A DNA stretch of 64,000 nucleotides from positions 62,001-126,000 of the forward strand of contig NZ_BDCM01000006.1 in the NCBI RefSeq assembly GCF_001613505.1, read 5' to 3'. The position numbers and the translations under genes were made by a program. This stretch comes from Nocardia mikamii NBRC 108933. Lineage in GTDB: Bacteria; Actinomycetota; Actinomycetes; Mycobacteriales; Mycobacteriaceae. The notes beneath the pieces are model-generated. The model did no database searches, had not been told where the DNA came from, and worked only from the letters and a program-made list of their open reading frames with translations. This document shows, one piece after another, positions 8,651 through 15,823 of this stretch; the first letter of the stretch is position 1, and every line of letters starts with the position of its first letter.

Positions 8651-10190
8651 CCACCAGCCGGCAGAGCTCTGCCACGTAGTCCAAGACCTGAGTCATGTGG
8701 CTGTCGGTCAGCCGCGGATTGTTCGCCATGAACCGCAGCGCATGCACAATCTCTCCGCGGCGAAGCACACCGTGGTCATCGGGCAGAGTGAAGTGGTGAA
8801 GATACCAACGCCCGTCGTCGAGTATCCGCTGGTGGACACGGCGGTTCAGGACATTGATTTCTTCCAGGTCCGCGGCGGTGAGAGACCCATCGGCGGAAAG
8901 GCCCGACGGAAGACAAACGAAGGCGACTGCCGCAAGATCGGGTTCATGAAGGCGCCGCAACCCGGACCGCTCATCCACCAAGTCTGAAAACCTACGTGCG
9001 AGGGTGATTCGCCGATCGGCGATTTCCGCGAGCCCAGTTCGCCCGTTGGTCACCATCATCATCCACAGCTTCAACGACGACCAGTCTTTTGTGCCTATGA
9101 ACGGCGTAGCGTGACCGAAGGCAAAGTCCTCCTGCATGATCAGATCAGAATGACTCGCGACCATGCGCAAACTGTCGGGCCGCCGAACCAGTAAGGCGCT
9201 CAATCCATATGGCACCGCCATCACCTTGTGCGGATCGACCGTCACGCTGTCGAACAACTCGATACCCGCCACCAGGTGACGCAACAGGTCGCTGAATGTG
9301 GCAACCAACCCCCAACATGCATCGGCATGCAGCCAGATCGCCGGATCGGCAGCACGGACCACATCATGCACCGCGCGCAAATGGTCGACAGTCTGCGTAC
9401 GGCTGTCGCCGGCATATGCGACCACAGCCATCACCCGGCCCCGGTGCTCGACCAACAATCGCCCCAAATCGTCCAGGTCATAACGAAACCCCCGCGTCTT
9501 CGCCTCGATCACACGCGCTCCGACACCGATCCAGGCCAACGCACTCTTCACGCTGTAATGACCGATACCACGGGGCACGACAACACCGAACCTATCGACG
9601 TCAGTCACACCGCGCTGCATCGTTCCCGGTGCTTTCGCCTCACGTGCCAACAGCATCGCGACGGCATTGCTCGTCGTTCCGCCGTGCGTGACCACGCCAC
9701 CGACGTCCCACACCGACGACACATCGGCGACGGCGAGATTGCGGTACCCGATCAACTCCCTCAACCACCGCAGTACCGCAATCTCGATGAACGTGGCGCT
9801 CGGTGAATCGAAGCTCTGATTGATCATGTTCTGCTGCGTCAACATCGCGAGGACACCACCGACCAACGCTCCCGGATCATCGCCGGTGTCGCCGAAACCG
9901 AGGAACCGAGGACTCGCCTCGTTCTTACACAGCGGCAGAATCTCGGCAATAAGACGATCCAAGGCCGCTTCTACTGTCAGTCCCTCCGCCGGCAACCCGG
10001 TGACCAGACGATCCCGAATCTCACTGGCCGACATGCGCCTTTCGAAAACATCAGGCCGCCCTTTGAACAACATTCCGAGATCGAGGGCACGATGCAGGGC
10101 GCTGGCTGTACCTGCGGTCGGGCACTGCCGGATGGACTCGTTCAGCTTCCTCGGCATGGCTATTTGTTCGATTCGATGACGGTCACGCAT
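8634..10190 (-). CDS. Group II PLP-dependent decarboxylase (518 aa)
   Basis: This belongs to the glutamate/aromatic-amino-acid decarboxylase family (fold type I). The PLP aspartate lies in LHADACWG (about residue 288), and the Schiff-base lysine in SVTVDPHKVMAVPYG (about residue 320). The motif GGVVTHGGTTSNAVAML near residues 165-181 holds the phosphate-binding segment. The start ATG 10190 has AAGGGG upstream. The enzyme should remove the alpha-carboxyl of an amino acid to give an amine; specificity is not readable. With the methyltransferase, nucleotidyltransferase and ArgRS downstream, it suggests a small biosynthetic operon starting from an amino acid. Confidence 0.88.
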   Translation of the reverse strand: MRDRHRIEQIAMPRKLNESIRQCPTAGTASALHRALDLGMLFKGRPDVFERRMSASEIRDRLVTGLPAEGLTVEAALDRLIAEILPLCKNEASPRFLGFGDTGDDPGALVGGVLAMLTQQNMINQSFDSPSATFIEIAVLRWLRELIGYRNLAVADVSSVWDVGGVVTHGGTTSNAVAMLLAREAKAPGTMQRGVTDVDRFGVVVPRGIGHYSVKSALAWIGVGARVIEAKTRGFRYDLDDLGRLLVEHRGRVMAVVAYAGDSRTQTVDHLRAVHDVVRAADPAIWLHADACWGLVATFSDLLRHLVAGIELFDSVTVDPHKVMAVPYGLSALLVRRPDSLRMVASHSDLIMQEDFAFGHATPFIGTKDWSSLKLWMMMVTNGRTGLAEIADRRITLARRFSDLVDERSGLRRLHEPDLAAVAFVCLPSGLSADGSLTAADLEEINVLNRRVHQRILDDGRWYLHHFTLPDDHGVLRRGEIVHALRFMANNPRLTDSHMTQVLDYVAELCRLVDARDE

Positions 10191-10242
10191 TCTGGCCCCT
10201 TGCGTTTCGAATTTGGTGGAAGCGAAGTATCAGTGGAACTGG

Positions 10243-10488
10243 CTATGGAAGTGCCCACAGGCGCTCGCATGGGAGCCGCGGACACGTCCGATCCGGCGGT
10301 GCGAACGTGACGGTGTCAGGCCGGTGATAAGCGACCCAATACTCGGCGAACCGGCGGGCGGCCGACTCGCAGGCAACGAACGTCAGTTCCTGCCCGCTCA
10401 AGAGACTGATGCGGACACGAAGAAGCACATCAGGCTCGTGTGGTGCAGGCGAAACAGCTTGCGCTACCGAAAGACTCGCGTAACTCAT
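10243..10488 (-). CDS. Small protein ending in an LPCERL motif (81 aa)
   Basis: The ATG at 10488 overlaps the stop of the upstream 230-aa gene (ATGA). The C-terminus is CPRLPCERLWALP, preceded by an amphipathic core DVLLRVRISLLSGQEL and AARRFAEYWVAY. A second protein of the same type lies at 50916-51143 in this window, with PRLPCERLF at its end. I cannot name the family; the single conserved Cys suggests a metal or redox role, or a partner-binding tail. It is co-transcribed with the decarboxylase operon, starting 53 bases before that gene. Confidence 0.65.
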   Translation of the reverse strand: MSYASLSVAQAVSPAPHEPDVLLRVRISLLSGQELTFVACESAARRFAEYWVAYHRPDTVTFAPPDRTCPRLPCERLWALP

Positions 10489-11177
10489 GACAGCCTGCTT
10501 GTACTTCCAGCCTCAGTGCTATCGGCTAGCAGGTCAGTTGCGGCCGAATCGCCCGCATCGCCTTCCAGCTCAGCGAGCCCGGCCAAAACGTCCAGCAGAG
10601 TCCGCAGAGTCACGCCCTTCGGCATCGATCCGTACGCGTCGCGACGTAGGCGGAACGGCAACCCTCGCGCGGCAGCTCGTTCACGCGGACTATCTACAGG
10701 CGGGACAATCTTGCCCGTGCGGACAAGGAAGCTGCAAGCGGCGGCCTTCCGCTGACACTCGAAGGAACGACAACCCAAGTGCTGCTGCATGATTCGATGA
10801 GCCGACTCGACAGTAAGCGACTGCTCCGGGTGGGCGTGCGCCGAAGCGACATCGCCGGACACGACAACCGCCCAGGTCGCAGGTGGACTGACAGTCTCCA
10901 GATCCAACGTCTCGCACACCCGACTCGGCGAATGACCGACTGTCTCCAAGTCGTAGACGAACAGCGCGTCCGCGTCGAAACCGGCGGCCACACCCAGCGC
11001 ATACCCAATCGGATCATCATCGACAGGCGGGCATACCGTGTAAAGGTAGAGGTACCCCGAACGTTGGGCACGTCGACGAATCATGTTGGCATGTTGGGCT
11101 ATTCGGGTTCCAGAAACATCGGTGCGCACCAGATCGACTGCTGTCGGGCGCTCAACACTCCACTTTCCGGAGTTCAT
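10485..11177 (-). CDS. Actinobacterial hypothetical protein with Cys-containing C-terminal segment (230 aa)
   Basis: The start ATG 11177 has GAGAGGAC 5 bases upstream. Residues about 30-85 form an alternating alpha/beta stretch (GYLYLYTVCPPV, GFDADALFVYDLETV). Residues about 135-175 contain HLGCRSFECQRKAAACSFLV followed by GKIVPPVDSPRERAAARG, a Cys/Lys-rich pattern I have seen in small actinobacterial proteins of unknown role. A short helical tail follows. It opens the minus-strand operon that runs to argS, and is divergent from the XRE regulator at 11400, which may control it. Confidence 0.6.
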   Translation of the reverse strand: MNSGKWSVERPTAVDLVRTDVSGTRIAQHANMIRRRAQRSGYLYLYTVCPPVDDDPIGYALGVAAGFDADALFVYDLETVGHSPSRVCETLDLETVSPPATWAVVVSGDVASAHAHPEQSLTVESAHRIMQQHLGCRSFECQRKAAACSFLVRTGKIVPPVDSPRERAAARGLPFRLRRDAYGSMPKGVTLRTLLDVLAGLAELEGDAGDSAATDLLADSTEAGSTSRLS

Positions 11178-11399
11178 TGCGAAGTCCTCTCAGCTCGTGT
11201 CTGCAGGCATCCGCCGCCGCGATCTCGCGCCGATCGTGGCGTCACGATCAGATGAAAACGTCCCCAAAGGGGGCTGAGGTCTGACCGGCAGCGGAGGCCT
11301 GGATTGAGCGTCGCGCACCCTCAGGTGTGATCCCAGGCACGGAATTCCGACGGAAGTCGTACGCTTCTCATACCCAGCGCCGAAACCACGGGGGCGGCA

Positions 11400-12749
11400 A
11401 TGATCGTGAGCACATGGACCAAGGCCGAAGTTCGCGCACTGCGCCAGGCTGCCCTCCGGATGACCCAAGAAGAATTCGCCGAATTCGTCGGCTTCAAGGT
11501 CGAAACGGTCCAGAAGTGGGAGCAGAAGGCAACCACCGACCGCCCCGTCAGAGGGCGGTCAGCCGAAGCACTCGACACCGTGTACCAGCGTCTCTCATAC
11601 GCTCAGGAACAACGGTTCTGGATACATCTGCATGGTGCGCGGCCGGCTACGAATTGGCATCCTGTTCTCAGCGGCGCGGCACCAGTCCTCGCGTCGAGTA
11701 ACCCTCCCGGCTCGACCGAGTCCGGGGCCGTCGAGCGGGAAGTCGATGAAGAGGTGAGACGGCGCGATTTCGGAAAGCTCGCCGCTACTGGAGCAGTAGC
11801 CTTCCTGTCCGGCGACCAGGCCCGAATCGGGATGAGCGATGCCTACCGCTTGCTGTCCGCGGTAGATGCGCTCGAACAACGAGACCAACACACCGGTGGT
11901 GCCGAACTGGTCGGCTTCGCGATCGGTCAACTCGAGCGGGCCAAGCACACGCTGCACACCAGCACGTACGACAGCAAAACCGGAGTCGCATTCACCAGCG
12001 CGACCGGAGAACTGGCGGTACTGACCGGATGGCTGGCCTACGACGCAGACCGCCATCGCCTAGCGCAGCGTTGCTTCGCCGACGCCATGGCGCTCGGCAC
12101 CGAAGCCGACAACGACGACTTGATCGCAGACACCTGCCTGTGCGCGGCCAACCAATCCATCGCGCTCGCACGCGCCGGAAAAGGAAGTCCACACAAAGCC
12201 TTACAACTGGTCAGCCGTGCTCGCGACCTCATGCGCGGCCGACCTCCAGGCCGGATCCACGCCCTGATCGCCGTGCGGGAGGCGCAGGCCGAGGCGGCTC
12301 GCGGCGATCGCATCGCGTTCGGCCGCGCCATTGCCACCGCATGGCGTGAGATGGACCATGCCGCTCAGTTCGAGGCGATCGAGGGCTGCCCCCAGTGGCT
12401 ACGGTTCATGAACCACGCTGAAATCGGCGGCCACGAAGCGCGCGGATACGGCGATGTCGGCGATCTGCCGAGATCACTCGAGCTGTACACCATCGCCGCC
12501 GACCAACAGGCCGGCACACGCAACGCGATCAATCTCCGCGCATGGATCGCCACGACAAGGGCCCAGATGGGCGACGTCGCAGGCGCACTCGAGACTGGCA
12601 CACCAGTGATCACAGACCTCTCCACCGTGTCCTCAACCCGAACCTTGCGCGTCCTGGAACCAGTTCGCCGAGCCGCCGACGACATAGCGGCGGGCGACAC
12701 CTTCCGCCACCAATTCGACGCTCTCACACAGAAAGCCATTACCGGATGA
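11400..12749 (+). CDS. XRE-family transcriptional regulator with helical-repeat sensor region (449 aa)
   Basis: Residues about 8-50 form a helix-turn-helix (LRQAALRMTQEEFAEFVGF, then VETVQKWEQ). The remainder is all-helical and TPR-like, with repeated A/L-rich pairs such as LAYDADRHRLAQRCFADAMA and a C-terminal solenoid. This layout is common in Streptomyces and Nocardia, where such regulators sit beside specialised-metabolism or accessory genes. The start ATG 11400 follows GGGGGC. It is divergent from the 230-aa/decarboxylase operon with 222 bases between them, so it is a candidate regulator of that operon. A GNAT gene overlaps its stop. Confidence 0.85.
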   Translation: MIVSTWTKAEVRALRQAALRMTQEEFAEFVGFKVETVQKWEQKATTDRPVRGRSAEALDTVYQRLSYAQEQRFWIHLHGARPATNWHPVLSGAAPVLASSNPPGSTESGAVEREVDEEVRRRDFGKLAATGAVAFLSGDQARIGMSDAYRLLSAVDALEQRDQHTGGAELVGFAIGQLERAKHTLHTSTYDSKTGVAFTSATGELAVLTGWLAYDADRHRLAQRCFADAMALGTEADNDDLIADTCLCAANQSIALARAGKGSPHKALQLVSRARDLMRGRPPGRIHALIAVREAQAEAARGDRIAFGRAIATAWREMDHAAQFEAIEGCPQWLRFMNHAEIGGHEARGYGDVGDLPRSLELYTIAADQQAGTRNAINLRAWIATTRAQMGDVAGALETGTPVITDLSTVSSTRTLRVLEPVRRAADDIAAGDTFRHQFDALTQKAITG

Positions 12750-13345
12750 CCCGGCTTCCCGACGACGTCGAGTTCGAGCACCTAGACGCCGGCCAAGCGC
12801 GAGAACTGAAGGACATCGTCGAAGACATCTATCGCCGGGCCTATGCCGACGTCGTTGCATCAGGCGAGCTATTCGATACGCCAGACCAGTTCATGGCCCG
12901 GTTCGACGCATATACCGATCCCGCGCGATCAACCGGGTTCGAACTCGTGATCAGCCGCTTTCGAGGCAACGCCATCGGTCAAGCATGGGGATGGCCACTC
13001 ACTCCCAAAACAGCCTGGTGGGACGGGCTCCGCCTCGACAGCGGCGATACCGCCGACTTCACAGCCGAGACGGGCACCCGCACCTTCGCACTCAGCGAGA
13101 TCATGGTCTGTCAAGAACACACCGGCCACGGACTTGCCCATGCTCTGCATGACGAACTGCTCCGGAATCGTCCCGAAGAACGCGCCACACTGCTCGTCGA
13201 ACCGGAGAACACTCGCGCGTACAGCGCATACCTCAAATGGGGTTGGCAACGCGTCGGACATCTACGTCCGAACTGGCCCGACGCGCCCCTCTTTGATGTC
13301 CTGATCATGGAACTCTCAGCTCACCCCGAGCGACACCAGGCCTGA
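12746..13345 (+). CDS. GNAT family N-acetyltransferase (199 aa)
   Basis: The start ATG 12746 overlaps the regulator stop (ATGA). The GNAT core appears as LSEIMVCQEHTGHGLAHALHDELL (beta4/motif A with the acetyl-CoA-binding turn) and LLVEPENTRAYSAYLKWGW (motif B), followed by QRVGHLRP. It should acetylate an amine using acetyl-CoA; the acceptor is unknown. Pairing with the XRE-TPR gene suggests joint expression. It might act on the product of the divergent operon, or give resistance to it (inference). Confidence 0.85.
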   Translation: MTRLPDDVEFEHLDAGQARELKDIVEDIYRRAYADVVASGELFDTPDQFMARFDAYTDPARSTGFELVISRFRGNAIGQAWGWPLTPKTAWWDGLRLDSGDTADFTAETGTRTFALSEIMVCQEHTGHGLAHALHDELLRNRPEERATLLVEPENTRAYSAYLKWGWQRVGHLRPNWPDAPLFDVLIMELSAHPERHQA

Positions 13346-13681
13346 GGCCCGCCCACGGAGTGGGTGAACTGAGTCTCGTAGTCGTCCAGGCCGGATCCCC
13401 GTGATCAAGGACAGCAGGATCACAACCAGACCGCAGCGAATTCCCTACCCCAGCACGTCACGCGCCGGTTCGAACGCGATCTCTCGGCGGGGACTCGAAG
13501 CAGTCAGATGGAAACTAATGGCTGCGGCCCGCCGCAGTGTCCAGGAGAAGGGCAACTCCGAGCTGGGCTCTGGATGTCAAGATTCGAGTACCTGCTTTCA
13601 TTACCAACGCAAAGATGTCACTCTTGACGAGAGCTGGCGCACGCGAGGACTCGATTACTGGAAGCTGAATCGAGGCCCACT
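13346..13681. other. Intergenic region before the recombinase operon
   Basis: I see no gene in these 336 bases. A GGTTCGAA string near 13468 resembles a tRNA T-loop, but the flanks do not pair into a tRNA arm. The short CCCAC/GTGGG hairpin just after the GNAT stop is weak. Confidence 0.4.
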
Positions 13682-14161
13682 ATGCCGCGTACTGCAAGTT
13701 TCGGTGCCAGCCACCACTCGGCCGATACCGACACCCGGACCACCCCGACGGAAAACACCACTCGGCAGGTTCCAGGCCTGCCTCTCCCGTCGTTGGAACT
13801 GAGATCCGGCAATCGCCGGGTAGTGCCGTATATGGCTCTATCGACAGTCAGCCCCGGCGGCAGACTAGCCATTGCAGGCCCAATCCGTCATCTCGAATGG
13901 ACACCGGGACAGCTACTTTCGATTTCACTGGACGATGGTTGCATCGAGATGCGAACCGCAAACCGGGAAGAGGCCGGCCTTCGAATAGGCCCGAGCCTCC
14001 ACGTCTACCTGCCGACGTCACTGCGACACGCGGCCGACATCCGGTCTGGCGACAAAGTGCTCGTAGCCGCGCTCACCCCTCCCCGCCTCAGGATCTATCC
14101 CTCGACAAAGCTCGAAGCAGTGCTGGCCCGATCCGCAGAGCACGACCGAGCGCAGCGATGA
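13682..14161 (+). CDS. AbrB/SpoVT-like swapped-hairpin protein preceding the recombinase (159 aa)
   Basis: Residues about 50-100 read VSPGGRLAIAGPIRHLEWTPG, then LLSISLDDGCIEMRT. This matches the swapped-hairpin beta pattern of AbrB/MazE-type DNA-binding domains (S-x-G-R-L...G-W-x-x-G...). The first 45 residues are Thr/Ser/Pro-rich and probably disordered, and a start nearer 13835 is possible. The recombinase start overlaps its stop as ATGA, so the two are coupled. It may act as an accessory DNA-binding factor or as a transcription repressor for the recombinase. Confidence 0.65.
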   Translation: MPRTASFGASHHSADTDTRTTPTENTTRQVPGLPLPSLELRSGNRRVVPYMALSTVSPGGRLAIAGPIRHLEWTPGQLLSISLDDGCIEMRTANREEAGLRIGPSLHVYLPTSLRHAADIRSGDKVLVAALTPPRLRIYPSTKLEAVLARSAEHDRAQR

Positions 14162-15183
14162 ACCACACCGATGTCGAGGCCGCTCGAATCGTGCTGCAAC
14201 GCCTCGGCGTTCGCCCCGAAGAGCTCGTGAACAACGCCACCACTTCGACAACCACGCCCACCTTCGGCGACTACATTCCGCGACTCCGCACCGCTGTACC
14301 AATCGGAACATCGCGGGCCTACGCGAGTTACTGGACGCGCATCGAAACCCTCTGGCACGATCGACAGCTCGACGAACCGACCGCCTCGGAACTCAAACAG
14401 TTGGTCGAGACCGCCAAGTCCCAGGCGATCGTGCGACGCAACTCCCGGGGCGGCCGCTCCGCTGCCGAGCACATGGTCGCCGCCATCCGCTGCCTCTACC
14501 GCCACGCCCGCGACGACGGCTACCTCAATCAAATCGACAGCCCAGCAACCACATTAGCCAAACCACGACGGGCACCAAGCCCTCGCGGCGTCCTCACCGA
14601 CCAGCAACTCTCACAAATAATCCGGATCGCCGAAACCACCGGCAACGACCCCGAACTCGACGCCCTACTCCTGCGCCTACACATCGAAACAGCATGCCGC
14701 CGCGGAGGCGCACTCGCATTGCGCCCCAAAGACATCGACCGCGACCACTGCCTGCTCTGGCTGCGCGAGAAGGACCAATCCGACCGCTGGCAACCCATCT
14801 CCCCCACCCTCGCCGACGCGCTACTCGCCCACGCGGACCGCGGCACCGATCCCGAAGGCCAACTTCTGCGCTCCCGCAACGGCAAACCGATCACCGGCCG
14901 TCGCTACGACCACCTATGGACCCGCATCGGACGACACCTCCCCTGGGTACGCACGCAACAGATCACCGCCCACTGGCTACGGCACACCACCCTCACCTGG
15001 GTCGAACGCAACTTCGGCTACGCCATCGCCCGTGCCTACGCGGGCCACTCCGGAGTGGCCGGGAACGTCGGCGCAACAATGACATACGTGCGCGCCACAC
15101 TGTCCGAAACGGCTGTGGCTCTCTCAGCATTGACCGGCGAACCACACCCCTTTCACTCGCACGGACAGAAGTTCGAAAGTTGA
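14158..15183 (+). CDS. Tyrosine recombinase / phage-type integrase (341 aa)
   Basis: The start ATG 14158 overlaps the upstream stop. Residues about 35-120 form a SAM-like core-binding domain. The catalytic domain shows the first Arg in TACRRGGALALRP (about residue 180), the H-x-x-R box in HWLRHTTL (about 278), and the nucleophile Tyr in GATMTYVRAT near residue 309. All tetrad elements are present. It would catalyse integration, excision or inversion at specific sites. It lies centrally in the defence island and may have moved it, but I found no obvious att repeats or tRNA target nearby. Confidence 0.9.
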   Translation: MNHTDVEAARIVLQRLGVRPEELVNNATTSTTTPTFGDYIPRLRTAVPIGTSRAYASYWTRIETLWHDRQLDEPTASELKQLVETAKSQAIVRRNSRGGRSAAEHMVAAIRCLYRHARDDGYLNQIDSPATTLAKPRRAPSPRGVLTDQQLSQIIRIAETTGNDPELDALLLRLHIETACRRGGALALRPKDIDRDHCLLWLREKDQSDRWQPISPTLADALLAHADRGTDPEGQLLRSRNGKPITGRRYDHLWTRIGRHLPWVRTQQITAHWLRHTTLTWVERNFGYAIARAYAGHSGVAGNVGATMTYVRATLSETAVALSALTGEPHPFHSHGQKFES

Positions 15184-15568
15184 GGGGCTGCTCAAGCGCT
15201 TCCACACATTGCACCAGAGCCGCGTGGATGGGCAACACGCCCGAGCGTTAGCGCTCGCACTCGGCTTTGGCGGTGCAGGATTGCTCGACCAGACATCCAC
15301 GATCGGCACACGAGCAGGCTGGTATGCAAGCCTCGATAAGGCAGGGGTACCGCCTAGCCGGGGGTCACTCAAGATGGAGAAACGCTTGCCGCACTCGCTG
15401 AGCGTCTTCTCGAAAACCTCGCGGGGGCATAGTAGCAAGCTCTGATGTAATCGCCGCAGAGTTGCTCGTCGAAGCCCAGACTCCTCTAGCCCTTGAAGCG
15501 CCTCTTTGACCAGTGACGATCTCGGAGAACGTCTCCTAGTTGGCCGATCACCCGGCGAGAGGACCAAG
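15184..15568. other. Intergenic region downstream of the recombinase
   Basis: I find no convincing gene in these 385 bases. Codon use and frame shifts suggest decayed DNA. This is where a recombination site for the upstream integrase would be expected, but no clear inverted or direct repeat was found. Confidence 0.4.
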
Positions 15569-15823
15569 ATGACTGACACCGCCGTTCTTCGCGCACTGCG
15601 GGAACGGGTGCTCGACGACAATGAGCCGATTGCATCTCTACTACGACTCTGTTTGATGCTGGGCTCCGAGACAACGCCGCCGCCGGCAAGACCGGCGTCC
15701 GCAAGCCGGAGCCATCCCCGCGCCACCGGACCCTCTAATCCCTACCCTCGAAGACAACTATCAGATATACAGCTGGATTCTTCACTTCGGCTGGATGTGC
15801 TGCGTCTTTGCAGTATCAGCTAA
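15569..15823 (+). pseudogene. AbiTii-like N-terminal fragment
   Basis: A good start (GAGAGG, 6 bases, ATG 15569) opens a frame whose first 35 residues, TDTAVLRALRERVLDDN and EPIASLLRLCLMLG, look like the beginning of AbiTii-domain proteins (a helical domain found in abortive-infection and nucleotidyltransferase defence genes). After that the frame turns into low-quality Pro/Arg/Ser sequence and runs 42 bases into the 3' end of the convergent AIPR gene. I read it as a truncated remnant. A functional 84-aa protein is less likely. Confidence 0.4.

Noticed and set aside
13466..13475. A GGTTCGAA string suggesting a tRNA T-loop near the recombinase operon
   Set aside because: The flanking bases do not form a 5-bp T stem and no acceptor, D or anticodon arms are present.
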